DNA of 64,000 nt from Alphaproteobacteria bacterium (lineage in GTDB: Bacteria > Pseudomonadota > Alphaproteobacteria > DSM-16000 > Inquilinaceae): the NCBI GenBank assembly GCA_028281265.1, contig JANQKE010000087.1:1-64000 (forward strand), in the 5' to 3' direction. Positions 16,471 to 25,915 of the stretch are shown one piece after another. The position numbers were made by a program, and so were the translations under genes. Under the pieces are notes generated by a model. The model searched no databases. It saw nothing but the letters and a program-made list of their open reading frames with translations, and had not been told where the DNA came from. Position 1 is the stretch's first letter; every line of letters begins with the position of its first letter.

Positions 16471-17997
16471 ATGACGGCGCCGCCGCTGACCATCCGGCTC
16501 AAGGCCGAGGACGATGTCGTCATCGCCCGGGTCGAGATCCTGCCGGGGACGGCGATCCCCGGCGAGCACACGACCACCCGGGACGCGATCCCGGCCGGTC
16601 ACAAGATCGCCACGCACCCGATCGCAGCCGGCGCCCCGGTCCGGCGCTACGGCCAGATCATCGGCTTCGCCACCGAGCCGGTCACGCCCGGCGACCACGT
16701 CCATACCCACAACCTGGCGATGGGCGCGTTCGAGCGGGACTACGCGTTCGGCCAGGCGGTGCGCGACCTCCCGGTCCTGCCGCCCGGCCGCCGGGCTACC
16801 TTCGACGGCTATGTGCGCGCCGGCGGACGGGTCGGGACCCGCAACTATGTGGGCATCCTGACCTCGGTCAACTGCTCGGCCACGGTCGCCCGGATGATCG
16901 CCCGGCAGGCCGAAGCCGAGCTGCTGCCCGCTTTTCCGCATGTCGACGGGGTGGTCGCCCTGACCCATTCGACCGGCTGCGGCATGGCCGATTCCGGAGA
17001 GGGCTACGACAATCTGCAGCGGGTGCTGTGGGGCTACGCCCGCCATCCCAACTTCGCCGGCGTGCTGATGGTCGGCCTGGGCTGCGAGATCAACCAGATC
17101 GACTTCCTGCTCGACGCCTACGGGATCGAGCGGGGACGGCTGTTCCAGACCATGAACATCCAGACCGCCGGCGGCACCCGCAAGACGGTCGAAGAGGGCG
17201 TGCGCCGGGTCGCCGAGATGCTGCCCCATGCCGACCGGGCCCGGCGGCAGGCGGTGGATGCGAGCCATCTGAAGGTGGCCCTGCAATGCGGCGGGTCGGA
17301 CGCATTCTCCGGCATCACCGCCAACCCGGCCCTCGGCGCGGCGGTCGACCTGCTGGTCGAACAGGGCGGCACCGGCGTGCTGGCCGAAACGCCGGAGATC
17401 TACGGGGCGGAGCATCTGCTGACCGCCCGCGCGGTCAGCCGGTCGGTCGGGGAGGCGCTGGTCGCCCGCTGCCGCTGGTGGGAGGATTATACCGCCCGCA
17501 ACGGCGGGGAGATGAACAACAACCCCTCCCCCGGCAACAAGGCCGGCGGGCTGACCACGATCCTGGAGAAGTCGCTGGGGGCGGCGTCCAAGGGCGGTAC
17601 CGGCAATCTGACCGCGGTCTACAGATACGCCGAACCGGTGACGGAGCCCGGCTTCGTGTTCATGGACACGCCGGGCTACGATCCGTGCTCGGTGACCGGT
17701 CAGGTGGCCGGCGGCTGCAATCTGGTGTGCTTCACCACCGGCCGCGGATCGGTTTCCGGGTTCAAGCCGGCCCCGTCGCTGAAGCTGGCGACCAACACGC
17801 CGATGTACCGGCGGCTGGCCGAGGACATGGATCTCGACTGCGGCCGGGTCCTGTCCGAAGGCGTGCCGGTGGCGGCGATGGGCCGGCAGATCTTCGAACT
17901 GATGCTCAAGACCGCCTCGGGCGCGCCGACCCGGTCGGAGGCCCAGGGCTTCGGCGACAGCGAGTTCATCCCGTGGCAGATCGGCGCGGTGATGTGA
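16471..17997 (+). CDS. UxaA/GarD family sugar-acid dehydratase (altronate dehydratase-like)
   Basis: The 508-residue product has an N-terminal SAF domain (about residues 10-85, VVIARVEILPGTAIPGE) and the full UxaA catalytic region (GYVRAGGRVGTRNYVGILTSVNCS, HSTGCGM, GLGCEINQ, NNNPSPGNKAGGLTTI). This covers both parts that are separate in some altronate dehydratases. Family members dehydrate D-altronate or D-galactarate to 2-keto-3-deoxy acids in an iron-dependent reaction. Which substrate is used cannot be decided from the sequence. It lies 154 bp after the CysQ-like gene, same strand; the SDR at 12175 would fit a sugar-acid pathway. Confidence 0.87.
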   Translation: MTAPPLTIRLKAEDDVVIARVEILPGTAIPGEHTTTRDAIPAGHKIATHPIAAGAPVRRYGQIIGFATEPVTPGDHVHTHNLAMGAFERDYAFGQAVRDLPVLPPGRRATFDGYVRAGGRVGTRNYVGILTSVNCSATVARMIARQAEAELLPAFPHVDGVVALTHSTGCGMADSGEGYDNLQRVLWGYARHPNFAGVLMVGLGCEINQIDFLLDAYGIERGRLFQTMNIQTAGGTRKTVEEGVRRVAEMLPHADRARRQAVDASHLKVALQCGGSDAFSGITANPALGAAVDLLVEQGGTGVLAETPEIYGAEHLLTARAVSRSVGEALVARCRWWEDYTARNGGEMNNNPSPGNKAGGLTTILEKSLGAASKGGTGNLTAVYRYAEPVTEPGFVFMDTPGYDPCSVTGQVAGGCNLVCFTTGRGSVSGFKPAPSLKLATNTPMYRRLAEDMDLDCGRVLSEGVPVAAMGRQIFELMLKTASGAPTRSEAQGFGDSEFIPWQIGAVM

Positions 17998-18028
17998 GGA
18001 TGTGCGGGCGCCCGGTGACGGGGCGGGC

Positions 18029-18517
18029 TCACCGCCGTGGGTCCAACAGGGTGCGCCAGGCCTGCACCGCCGCCGGATCGGGGTCCATCGACCAGGGATC
18101 GTCGTCGATCGAAGTGGTGCGGGCCCGGTGCAGATGGCCGTGCATCAGCCCGCGCAGCCGGCGCCGGACGAATGGCAGCCGGTCCATCGCCGCGATCAGA
18201 CCCCGGCGGAGGGCCGGATAGCGGGCGAACCAGCCATAGGCGGCCGCCAGATCGCGGCCGAGCCGCCGCTGGGCGGCCTCGCGGCGGCGGCGGGCCGCAT
18301 CGACCGCCCGATGGATGCGCCGCGTCACGGGCCAGGCCGGGTTCGAGGTGATCCTGTCGAGATCGCCTTGAACCCGGTTGAGGGCGGCATGCGCCTGGGA
18401 CAGCTCGTCGATAAGGCACGCGACCTGCCGGTCGGTTTCGGCCTCGGTCCGCCGGCCGCCCGTCGATGCGCCGTCGTCGCCTGCAGGGATGTCCACCGCC
18501 CGATTGCTCCTGATCAT
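18029..18517 (-). CDS. unknown protein with coiled coil, possibly glycosyltransferase-associated
   Basis: The 162-residue product has a likely coiled coil at about 30-60 (CLIDELSQAHAALNRVQGDLDRI), followed by SNPAWPVTRRIHRAVDA, which resembles the 'S-x-SWR-x-T-x-PLR' linker found next to glycosyltransferase domains, and a basic Arg-rich C-terminal half. No catalytic domain is present. It might be a leftover or stand-alone linker of a surface-polysaccharide enzyme. The ATG at 18517 is preferred; five codons upstream another ATG lies inside the double-hairpin element, whose GAGCATCC provides it. It converges with the UxaA-type gene, with 31 bp between them. Confidence 0.6.
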   Translation of the reverse strand: MIRSNRAVDIPAGDDGASTGGRRTEAETDRQVACLIDELSQAHAALNRVQGDLDRITSNPAWPVTRRIHRAVDAARRRREAAQRRLGRDLAAAYGWFARYPALRRGLIAAMDRLPFVRRRLRGLMHGHLHRARTTSIDDDPWSMDPDPAAVQAWRTLLDPRR

Positions 18518-18521
18518 GCCG

Positions 18522-18626
18522 CTAGAGAGCATCCTGCGTCCTAACGGACGCAGATAAGATGCTCTAAATCTTTGAAATAGATCAACCTGCGTTCAGATGA
18601 GTCCATCTGAACGCAGGTTGATCTAG
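18522..18626 (+). repeat. double-hairpin dispersed element, copy D
   Basis: The left end reads CTAGAGAGCATC and the right end GTTGATCTAG. Hairpin 1 pairs AGAGCATC with GATGCTCT around CTGCGTCCTAACGGACGCAG, with ATAA bulged on its right arm. The linker is AAATCTTTGAAAT. Hairpin 2 pairs AGATCAAC with GTTGATCT and CTGCGTTCAGATG with CATCTGAACGCAG around AGTC, with no bulge. It separates the coiled-coil ORF from fabZ. The remaining 245 bp to fabZ (18627-18871) hold its leader and show no gene. Confidence 0.93.
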
Positions 18627-18871
18627 ATGTGGAGCCCCATCAGGCTGTCCCCGGATAGAGGCTGTTTCCAGGCGTTGGGGACGTCAAGGGCGGCGACGCC
18701 GTCGGGCCGCGGTTGACCCTTGCCGTACGCCATCCGGCTCTAGGGTCTGGTCGATCCCACCTTCCGGTGCTATCGGCTGCGTCGATGGTTGGGGAAGCTG
18801 CCGAAGCGGTGCGTCGGCGGATATCCCCGTTGTTGGGTTTCAGGGTGATTTCAGGACAAAAAGGGCACGCA

Positions 18872-19342
18872 ATGGCCGATCCGCAAACCGCTGCGGTCAA
18901 GAATTGTATTCAGATCGCCGAGATTCTGGACATGCTGCCGCATCGCTACCCGATGCTGCTGATCGATCGCGTCATCGACCTCGCACCTGGGGTATCGGCC
19001 ACCGGGATCAAGAACGTGACGGTCAACGAGCCTTACTTCGTCGGGCATTTTCCCGGCCGGCCGATCATGCCGGGGGTCCTGATCGTCGAGGCCATGGCAC
19101 AAACGTCGGCGGTGGTCGTCGTATCGGCGCTGGAGGACGTGGCCGAGGCCAGGATGGTGTATTTCATGTCCATCGATTCCGCGCGGTTCCGCCGACCGGT
19201 CGAGCCCGGGGATCGCATGCACATCAAGGTCCAGAAGCTCCAGAACCGCCGCAAGGTCTGGAAGTTCGCCGCACAAGCCGAGGTCGAGGGCGTCCTTGTC
19301 GCCGAAAGCACGATCACCGCGATGATTGGCGAGAACGAATGA
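18872..19342 (+). CDS. fabZ: 3-hydroxyacyl-[acyl-carrier-protein] dehydratase FabZ
   Basis: FabZ removes water from 3-hydroxyacyl-ACP in fatty acid elongation. The 156-residue product has the hot-dog fold motif HRYPMLLIDRV and the active site HFPGRPIMPGVLIVEAMAQ with its catalytic histidine and glutamate. The start MADPQTAA gives normal length; an open frame extends 53 codons upstream without similarity. It overlaps lpxA by ATGA and heads the fabZ-lpxA-lpxI-lpxB operon, sharing the 3-hydroxyacyl-ACP pool with lipid A synthesis. The bamA and lpxD genes that often precede fabZ are not here. Confidence 0.97.
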   Translation: MADPQTAAVKNCIQIAEILDMLPHRYPMLLIDRVIDLAPGVSATGIKNVTVNEPYFVGHFPGRPIMPGVLIVEAMAQTSAVVVVSALEDVAEARMVYFMSIDSARFRRPVEPGDRMHIKVQKLQNRRKVWKFAAQAEVEGVLVAESTITAMIGENE

Positions 19343-20148
19343 CGTCCCATCAGGTGCATCCGTCGTCGTTCGTCGATCCCGGTGCGCGGCTCGGACACGA
19401 TGTCAGGATCGGTCCGTTCTGCGTCGTCGGGGCGGAAGTCGAGCTCGCCGACGGTGTCGAACTCGTCTCGCATGTCAGCGTCGTCGGCCGGACCCGCATC
19501 GGAGCGCGGACCAAGGTCTACCCCTTCGCGTCGATCGGTCAGCCTCCCCAGGACCTCAAATACCGGGGCGAACCCTCCCGGCTGGAGATCGGGGCGGACA
19601 CCGTGATTCGGGAGAACGTCACCCTCAACCCGGGTACCGAAGGCGGGGGCATGCTGACATCGGTGGGCGACGGTTGTCTGCTGATGGTCGGCGCGCATGT
19701 CGCCCATGACTGCCGGATCGGCGACCGGGTCATCCTGGTCAACAACGCGATCTTGGGGGGGCATGTCACGATCGGCGAACACGCCATCGTCGGCGGCAAT
19801 TCTGCCGTCCACCAGTTCGTCCGGATCGGGGCCCACGCCATGATCGGCGGCATGACCGGGATCGAGCAGGATGTGATCCCCTATGGGCTGGCCATGGGAG
19901 AGCGAGGGTATCTTGCGGGCCTTAACCTGGTTGGCCTGAAGCGCCGCGGGTTCGACCGGTCGACCGTTCATGCGCTCCGGGCCCTGTACAAGACCCTTTT
20001 CGTCGACACCGACGGGACGTTCGAAGACCGGCTCCGGGCCTGTGCGGTGAATGCCGAGGACATCGCGGCCGTCAAGGAAGTGCTCGGGTTCCTGACCGCG
20101 GGAACGGATCGGAAGATCCTGCAGGCTGCAGGGCCGCGGGACGGGTGA
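19339..20148 (+). CDS. lpxA: acyl-ACP--UDP-N-acetylglucosamine O-acyltransferase
   Basis: LpxA transfers a 3-hydroxyacyl chain from ACP to the 3-OH of UDP-GlcNAc, the first step of lipid A synthesis. The 269-residue product is a left-handed beta-helix with many hexapeptide repeats (for example IGPFCVVGAEVELADGVEL) and the catalytic histidine in HVAHDCRIGD (about 121-126). The C-terminal helical domain ends TDRKILQAAG. Its ATG overlaps the fabZ stop codon, and lpxI starts 8 bp downstream. Confidence 0.97.
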   Translation: MTSHQVHPSSFVDPGARLGHDVRIGPFCVVGAEVELADGVELVSHVSVVGRTRIGARTKVYPFASIGQPPQDLKYRGEPSRLEIGADTVIRENVTLNPGTEGGGMLTSVGDGCLLMVGAHVAHDCRIGDRVILVNNAILGGHVTIGEHAIVGGNSAVHQFVRIGAHAMIGGMTGIEQDVIPYGLAMGERGYLAGLNLVGLKRRGFDRSTVHALRALYKTLFVDTDGTFEDRLRACAVNAEDIAAVKEVLGFLTAGTDRKILQAAGPRDG

Positions 20149-20155
20149 CGGTCCG

Positions 20156-21016
20156 ATGAGTTCGGTCGGGGCCGAAGGCGATACCCTGCTCGGCATCGTG
20201 GCCGGCGGGGGGCGGCTGCCCCGTATCGTCGCCGACCACGCCGCCGCTCAGGGCCGGTCGGTGCGGATTGCCGCACTCAGCGGCCATGCCGACCCGGCGA
20301 CGGTGGCGGGCTATCCCCATCTGTGGGGGGCGCTGGGGCAGGCGGGCACGCTCGGAGAATGGCTCTATCATCAGGGGGTGAGGGATCTCTGCCTGATCGG
20401 TCCGGTCAGGCGGCCCGCCTGGTCGGAATTGGTGCCCGACTTCCATACGGCGAAGTTCCTGGCCTCGGTCATGCCGAAGGCACTGGGCGACGACGGGCTG
20501 CTGCGCGCGATCAAGGACAAGCTGGAGAGTGTCGGGTTCCGCGTCATCGGCGCCCATGAGATCCTGAGCGAGCTGGTCGCGCCGGAGGGGCTGCTGACGC
20601 GCACCGAGCCGCATGCCGACCATCATCGGGATATCGATCTGGGTATTCGCCACGCCCGGGCCATCGGCCGGCTGGATATCGGCCAGGCAGTGATCGTCCA
20701 ATCGGGGCTGACCCTCGCCGTCGAAGCGATCGAAGGGACGGACGCGATGCTCGGGCGGGCGGCCGACCTCCGCCGGCAAGGACCCGGCGGGGTGCTGGTC
20801 AAACTGTGCAAGCCGCAACAGGACCGCCGGCTCGACCTGCCGACGATCGGCATCGACACTGTCCGGCTCGCCTGTGCGGCCGGCTTGGCCGGGATCGTGA
20901 TCGAGGCCGGACGGACCTTGATCGTCGATCGCGACCGCACCTTGGCGTGCGCCGACGAAGCGGGCCTGTTCATTCAGGCGATCGCGGCGCTCGACGACCA
21001 GACCGTGCCGCCATGA
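20156..21016 (+). CDS. lpxI: UDP-2,3-diacylglucosamine diphosphatase LpxI
   Basis: LpxI hydrolyses UDP-2,3-diacylglucosamine to lipid X and UMP, replacing LpxH in many Alphaproteobacteria. The 286-residue product has the N-terminal GIVAGGGRLPRIVADHA and the C-terminal DUF1009 region with DIDLGIRHARAIGRLDIGQA, GTDAMLGRAADLR, LVKLCKPQQDRRLDLPTIG and ADEAGLF. Size and blocks are normal. It lies between lpxA and lpxB in the lipid A operon and overlaps lpxB by 4 bp. Confidence 0.95.
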   Translation: MSSVGAEGDTLLGIVAGGGRLPRIVADHAAAQGRSVRIAALSGHADPATVAGYPHLWGALGQAGTLGEWLYHQGVRDLCLIGPVRRPAWSELVPDFHTAKFLASVMPKALGDDGLLRAIKDKLESVGFRVIGAHEILSELVAPEGLLTRTEPHADHHRDIDLGIRHARAIGRLDIGQAVIVQSGLTLAVEAIEGTDAMLGRAADLRRQGPGGVLVKLCKPQQDRRLDLPTIGIDTVRLACAAGLAGIVIEAGRTLIVDRDRTLACADEAGLFIQAIAALDDQTVPP

Positions 21017-22194
21017 CCGACGTCACGGTCGCCCGGCGGCAACCGATCACCGTTTTTCTGGTCGCCGGTGAACCGTCGGGCGATGCGCTGGGCGCCCGGC
21101 TGATGGCGGCGCTCAAACGGCGGTATGGTGAGGACACCCGTTTCCTGGGGATAGGCGGCCCCCGCATGACCGAGGGCGGCCTCGAAACCCTGTTCCCGAT
21201 GGACGAACTGTCGGTCATGGGGGTGTTCGAAATCCTGCCCCGGGCGATCCCGTTGCTGCGTCGGGTCGACGACACCGTGGCTGCGGTGCATCTGTGTCGG
21301 CCGGATGCCGTGGTGACGATCGACGCTCCGGCCTTTTCGTTCCGCGTGGCCCGCAAGCTCGAGAACCGGTCCTTTCCGCTCGTTCATCTCGTCGCGCCGA
21401 CGGTGTGGGCGTGGCGACCCGGCCGGGCCCGGGTCATCGCCGGGCGGTACGATCACCTGCTGTGCCTGTTGCCGTTCGAGCCCCGCCATTTCGAACCGGC
21501 CGGGCTGGAAGCGACGTTCATCGGCCACCCGGTGGTCGAAGGCCCCCTCGGAACGGCCGATGGAGATCGGTTCAGGAGGCGACACGGTCTGTCGGCGGCG
21601 GATCGGCCGCTTCTCGTGCTACCCGGCAGCCGGCGGGGGGAGGTATCGCGTCTGCTGCCGGTGTTCGGTGAGGCGGTTGCGGATCTCGTCACGCGGCACC
21701 CTGGTCTGCGGCCCGTCGTCCCGACCGTCCGTCACGTCGCCGAGACGGTTCGGGCCGCCGTCGCTGGCTGGCCCGGCAACCCGATCGTCCTGGAGGACGA
21801 GCAGGCGAAGTACGATGCGTTCAAGGCCGGCGAAGCGGCCATCGCAGCCTCCGGCACGGTGGCGTTGGAATTGTCGCTGAGCGGTACGCCGACGGTGGTG
21901 GCCTACAAGGTCAACTGGCTGACCGCTCAGATCGTCCGGCGCCTGCTGCTGGTCGACACCGCCACGCTGACCAACCTGATCCTCGAGGATAAGGTGATCC
22001 CCGAATGCATCCAGGAGCGCTGCACGGCCGACGCGCTGGTGGTCGAGGTGGAACGGCTGCTGACCGACGCGGCGGCTCGGGACAGGCAACTGACGGCGGG
22101 CCGGCGGGTCGGCCAGATCCTCGGTCTGGCCGCACGCACGAAGCCCAGCGATGTCGCGGCGGATACCATCGCGCGGCTGCTGACGCACCGATAG
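21013..22194 (+). CDS. lpxB: lipid-A-disaccharide synthase
   Basis: LpxB condenses lipid X with UDP-2,3-diacylglucosamine to the lipid A disaccharide at the inner face of the inner membrane. The 393-residue product has the N-terminal FLVAGEPSGDALGARLM, ELSVMGVFEILPRAIPLLRR, APTVWAWRPGRA, and C-terminal nucleotide-binding blocks LPGSRRGEVSRLLPVF and AAIAASGTVALELSLSGTP. It ends the fabZ-lpxA-lpxI-lpxB operon. No T-rich terminator follows; a double-hairpin element lies about 87 bp downstream. Confidence 0.97.
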   Translation: MTDVTVARRQPITVFLVAGEPSGDALGARLMAALKRRYGEDTRFLGIGGPRMTEGGLETLFPMDELSVMGVFEILPRAIPLLRRVDDTVAAVHLCRPDAVVTIDAPAFSFRVARKLENRSFPLVHLVAPTVWAWRPGRARVIAGRYDHLLCLLPFEPRHFEPAGLEATFIGHPVVEGPLGTADGDRFRRRHGLSAADRPLLVLPGSRRGEVSRLLPVFGEAVADLVTRHPGLRPVVPTVRHVAETVRAAVAGWPGNPIVLEDEQAKYDAFKAGEAAIAASGTVALELSLSGTPTVVAYKVNWLTAQIVRRLLLVDTATLTNLILEDKVIPECIQERCTADALVVEVERLLTDAAARDRQLTAGRRVGQILGLAARTKPSDVAADTIARLLTHR

Positions 22195-22280
22195 GCGGGG
22201 GGCCGTGGAGTCAGGGTGGGCGGGTATCCCTTCGCCGGCGCGTTCGCTCGGACAGCGGCACACCGGTTATGGCAGGGCAG

Positions 22281-22371
22281 CGCCTCTTACCTGCGTCCGA
22301 CCGGACGCAGATTGAAGTCGATCACCTTACCTGCGTTCAGATCAGTCTATCTGAACGCAGGGTGGTCTGGC
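22281..22371 (+). repeat. double-hairpin dispersed element, copy E (diverged left half)
   Basis: The hairpin 1 core CTGCGTCCGACCGGACGCAG (22291-22310) is intact, but its outer arms no longer pair and the linker is ATTGAAGTC. Hairpin 2 pairs GATCACC with GGTGGTC (one wobble) and CTGCGTTCAGAT with ATCTGAACGCAG around CAGTCT, with TTAC on the left arm. It lies downstream of lpxB and beyond the stop of the small membrane-protein gene on the opposite strand, a convergent position. Confidence 0.82.
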
Positions 22372-22394
22372 CGCCGCTGCGACGCGGATCGCCG

Positions 22395-22607
22395 TTACCC
22401 GACGACGATTGCCCAGATCGCGCCGATACCGCTCATCGCCAGCAGCAGCATCGCCCACCGCACGCCACGGCGCCGCAATAGCGGGGCGCGATTGTCGTTT
22501 GCGGCTTTGGGGAACCGTCGCCAGTACACGCGGCCCCATTGCACGGCGGGGGGGCCGATACGGCTCGGCGTGCGTTGGGGGCGCTGACTGGTCGCGTTCG
22601 CGCTCAT
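22395..22607 (-). CDS. small single-span membrane protein
   Basis: The 70-residue product has a basic N-terminal half with KAANDNRAPL, a motif common in short alphaproteobacterial proteins, and one C-terminal membrane helix (about residues 50-69, AMLLLAMSGIGAIWAIVVG). The basic side probably stays in the cytoplasm. No function is known to me. It lies alone between lpxB and gltA on the minus strand, 116 bp after the end of gltA. The intact hydrophobic tail and stop position support a real gene. Confidence 0.6.
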   Translation of the reverse strand: MSANATSQRPQRTPSRIGPPAVQWGRVYWRRFPKAANDNRAPLLRRRGVRWAMLLLAMSGIGAIWAIVVG

Positions 22608-22723
22608 CCTGGTCGGGCCCTCCCAAGGCCGGCCTCCGCCGGTCCATGCCGAGCGTCGGCACGGCGGGCCACCGGACCCGCCGTCCTTACTCTCCCCTGT
22701 CGGGCGGTACTATACACGCTTGA

Positions 22724-24025
22724 TCAGCGTTTGTGCACGGGAACAAAGTCCCGCGAGTCGGACCCTTGGTAGAGCTGGCGCGGCCGCCCGATCTTCTGCT
22801 CGGGGTCCTCGATCATCTCGTTCCATTGCGCGACCCAGCCGACGGTGCGCGCCAGTGCGAACAGCACGGTGAACATCGAGGTCGGGAAGCCCATCGCCTT
22901 GAGAATGATCCCGGAGTAGAAGTCGACATTCGGATAGAGTTTCTTCTCGATGAAATATTCGTCTTCCAGGGCGATCCGCTCCAACTCCATGGCGACATCC
23001 AAGAGTGGATCCTGCATGCCCAGTTCACCCAGAACTTCGTGGCAGCTCTGCTTCATCACTTTTGCACGGGGGTCGAAGTTCTTGTAGACACGGTGGCCGA
23101 ACCCCATCAGCCGGAACGGGTCGTCCTTGTCCTTGGCGCGGGCGACGAAGGCGGGGATGTTGTCGACATGCCCGATCTCGGCGAGCATCTTCAGCACGGC
23201 CTCGTTGGCCCCGCCATGGGCGGGTCCCCACAGAGAAGCGATCCCGGCGGCGATGCAGGCGAACGGGTTGGCCCCCGAAGATCCCGCCAGCCTGACCGTC
23301 GAGGTCGAGGCGTTCTGCTCATGGTCGGCGTGCAGGATCAGGATACGGTCCATCGCACGGGCGACCGTCGGGCTGACCCGGTAGGGCTCCGCCGGCACGG
23401 CGAAGCACATGTGCAGGAAGTTCTCCGCATAGGTGAGGTCGTTGCGCGGATAGATGAAGGGCTGGCCCATGGAGTATTTGTAGGCCATGGCCGCCAGCGT
23501 CGGCATCTTGGCGATCAGCCGGTGGCTCGCGATCATCCTTTGGGTCGGATCGGCGATGTCCGTGCTGTCGTGATAGAATGCCGACAGGGCACCGACCACG
23601 CCGACCATGATCGCCATCGGGTGCGCGTCCCGACGGAAGCCGCGATAGAAGTTGAGCAGTTGTTCGTGGACCATCGTGTGATACGTGATGGTCTTCTCGA
23701 ATTTCAGTTTCTCTTCGCCGTTCGGCAGGTCGCCGTGCAGCAGAAGGTAGCAGACCTCCATGAAGTCGCTGTTCTCGGCGAGTTGATCGATCGGGTAGCC
23801 GCGGTGCAGGAGCACGCCGTGGTCACCGTCGATATAGGTGATCTGCGATTGACACGACGCGGTCGACGTAAAGCCCGGATCGTACGTGAACATGCCCGTC
23901 TGGGCATACAACTTGCGGATATCGATGACCTTGGGGCCTTGCGTGCCGCCGGTCACCGGAAGCTCGATCGATTGACCGGTGGCATCGTCGGTGAGCGTGA
24001 CGGTGGCCGGGGCAGCCTCACTCAT
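22724..24025 (-). CDS. gltA: citrate synthase
   Basis: GltA condenses acetyl-CoA and oxaloacetate to citrate, entering the TCA cycle. The 433-residue product is the hexameric type II form of Gram-negative bacteria: [20 protein letters not shown] near the N terminus, catalytic histidine in [28 protein letters not shown], and the catalytic aspartate in [14 protein letters not shown]. The start MSEAAPAT gives normal length. Downstream on the same strand is only the small membrane-protein gene; gltX lies upstream and may be transcribed separately. Confidence 0.98.
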   Translation of the reverse strand: MSEAAPATVTLTDDATGQSIELPVTGGTQGPKVIDIRKLYAQTGMFTYDPGFTSTASCQSQITYIDGDHGVLLHRGYPIDQLAENSDFMEVCYLLLHGDLPNGEEKLKFEKTITYHTMVHEQLLNFYRGFRRDAHPMAIMVGVVGALSAFYHDSTDIADPTQRMIASHRLIAKMPTLAAMAYKYSMGQPFIYPRNDLTYAENFLHMCFAVPAEPYRVSPTVARAMDRILILHADHEQNASTSTVRLAGSSGANPFACIAAGIASLWGPAHGGANEAVLKMLAEIGHVDNIPAFVARAKDKDDPFRLMGFGHRVYKNFDPRAKVMKQSCHEVLGELGMQDPLLDVAMELERIALEDEYFIEKKLYPNVDFYSGIILKAMGFPTSMFTVLFALARTVGWVAQWNEMIEDPEQKIGRPRQLYQGSDSRDFVPVHKR

Positions 24026-24246
24026 GGTGGAGTTCCCTTGTGTATCGTTCTTTGGAGGCCCGTGATCAGAAGTCATCGCCCGGTCGCTTCGCTGGGTCGA
24101 TCGACCGTGCAGCGGGTCGGGATCGGTGCGACCGGACGGTGAAGTAGGGCCATGGGACCGCTTATGCGTGCGGCGCAACATAGCCGCCGCTCCAGGCCAG
24201 ATCAATTCATCCGACACATGACCGCTGTCCGGACAAGGATCTCATA

Positions 24247-24335
24247 CCGGCTGGCGCCGAGGTGACGTCATCTCAAGTCGCGATGCGTTCAGGCGCCTCG
24301 CGAGGCCCGCCTCGGACAAGCTCGGGCGGGCCTGC
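24247..24335 (+). repeat. GC-rich dispersed repeat, family 2, copy R
   Basis: GGCGCCGAGGTGACGTCATC, then CTCAAGTCGC, TGCGTTCAGGCG and a GCCTCG...GCTCGGGCG end match the minus strand of 1145-1262 over about 75 bases; a diverged copy is at 8186. Inverted arms GCCTCGCGAGGC (24295-24306) form a perfect 12-bp palindrome. It lies in the 329-bp space between gltX stop and gltA start, which must also hold the gltA promoter; I see no gene there. Confidence 0.65.
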
Positions 24336-24354
24336 CCCTTGCGATCAGCCTGGC

Positions 24355-25794
24355 TCATCGCCCCTGGTCTAAGCCGCCGGCTCCCCCCCCGGTGACGTCG
24401 GCGAGCCGTCCCAGCGTCTCCTGCCGACCCAGGACGGAAGCCACTTCGAAGATCCCGGGCGACACGGTCGTTCCGGTCAGCGCCGCCCGTAGCGGCTGGG
24501 CCAGCGTGCCGAGCTTCACGCCTACGCTCTCCGCCACCGCGCGGCATGTCGCGTCGACGACCTGTTCGTTCCAGTCGGGCAGGGCGACAAGCTCCCGGCT
24601 CAGGGAGAGCAGATACCCGCGCGCGGCGTCGGACAGCAGCTTCTCGGCCTTGTCGTCCAGCGGCAGCGGCCGGGACCGGGCATAGAACGCACCGAGTTCC
24701 GCCAGCTCCACCAGTGTCTTGGCCCGTGGTTTGAGACCGTCCATGCCGCGCAGCAGGCGGTCCCGGCCGGTCCGGTCCACCGGCCGGCCGACGATCGCTT
24801 CGATCCGCGGGACGATGGCGTCGACCAGCCGAGCGGGATCGGCCTCCTTGATGTAGTGGGCGTTGAGGCTCTGCAGCTTGGCGACGTCGAACCGGGCCGC
24901 GGCCTTGCCGCAGCCATCGAGGTCGAACCACTCGATCGCCTGGTCGGTGGAGATGACCTCCGCATCGCCGTGGCCCCAGCCCAGGCGCAAGAGGTAGTTC
25001 CGCACCGCCTCCGGCAGATAGCCCATCTCCCGATAGGCCTCGACCCCCAATGCACCATGGCGCTTGGACAGCTTGGCCCCGTCCGACCCATGGATCAGGG
25101 GGATGTGGGCGAACACCGGCACGGCCGCGTCCAGCGCGTGGTAGAGGTGGGTCTGGCGGAAGGCGTTGGTCAGATGATCGTCGCCGCGGATCACATGGGT
25201 GACGCCCATGTCGATATCGTCGATCACGACCGAGAGCATGTAGGTGGGCGTGCCGTCCGCACGCAGCAGCACCATGTCGTCGAGCTGGTCGTTCGTCACC
25301 GTCACCCGACCCTGGACCGCGTCATCGATCACGGTCTCCCCGTCTCGCGGGGCCTTGAACCGGACCACCGGCGCGACCCCGGCGGGCGCCTCGGCCGGGT
25401 CCCGGTCCCGCCAGCGGCCATCATAGCGCGGTGGCCGGCCGTCGGCACGGGCCGCCTGCCGCATCGCTTCGAGCTCTTCCTTGCTGGCGTAGCAAGGATA
25501 GGCCTTGCCGGCGGCTATCAGGCGCCGGGCGGCGTCGGCATGCGTCTGCCGTCGGTCGAACTGGGAGACGGCCTCGCCGTCCCAGTCCAGTCCGAGCCAG
25601 CGCATGCCGTCGACGATCGCGTCGACCGCAGCCTGGGTCGAGCGCTCACGGTCCGTGTCCTCGATCCGAAGGTGAAAGCGGCCGCCGCAATGGCGGGCGA
25701 ACAGCCAGTTGAACAGGGCGGTTCGAGCCCCACCGATATGCAGGAAGCCGGTCGGTGACGGGGCGAAGCGGGTGATCACGGTCTGGTCGGTCAT
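24355..25794 (-). CDS. gltX: glutamate--tRNA ligase
   Basis: GltX charges tRNA-Glu (and in many Alphaproteobacteria one gltX copy also serves tRNA-Gln). The 479-residue product has the class I signature [20 protein letters not shown], with the HIGH box as HIGG, and the [12 protein letters not shown] loop of the KMSKS motif (about 245), followed by the alpha-helical anticodon-binding domain. The start MTDQTVIT is chosen by similarity over a longer frame. It is divergent from comEC, with palindromes between the two starts, and is followed by a family 2 repeat. Confidence 0.97.
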   Translation of the reverse strand: MTDQTVITRFAPSPTGFLHIGGARTALFNWLFARHCGGRFHLRIEDTDRERSTQAAVDAIVDGMRWLGLDWDGEAVSQFDRRQTHADAARRLIAAGKAYPCYASKEELEAMRQAARADGRPPRYDGRWRDRDPAEAPAGVAPVVRFKAPRDGETVIDDAVQGRVTVTNDQLDDMVLLRADGTPTYMLSVVIDDIDMGVTHVIRGDDHLTNAFRQTHLYHALDAAVPVFAHIPLIHGSDGAKLSKRHGALGVEAYREMGYLPEAVRNYLLRLGWGHGDAEVISTDQAIEWFDLDGCGKAAARFDVAKLQSLNAHYIKEADPARLVDAIVPRIEAIVGRPVDRTGRDRLLRGMDGLKPRAKTLVELAELGAFYARSRPLPLDDKAEKLLSDAARGYLLSLSRELVALPDWNEQVVDATCRAVAESVGVKLGTLAQPLRAALTGTTVSPGIFEVASVLGRQETLGRLADVTGGGAGGLDQGR

Positions 25795-25915
25795 GGTGCT
25801 CCCATAGCTGTCCCGAGGCCGATGGGCCATCGGCGCAGGGGATAGCAGGGTGGCGTCCCGATGGGGAGTGCCCGGCCGCCTTCGGACCGCCGGGTCGCGG
25901 TGTTGCCGTGCTCGA

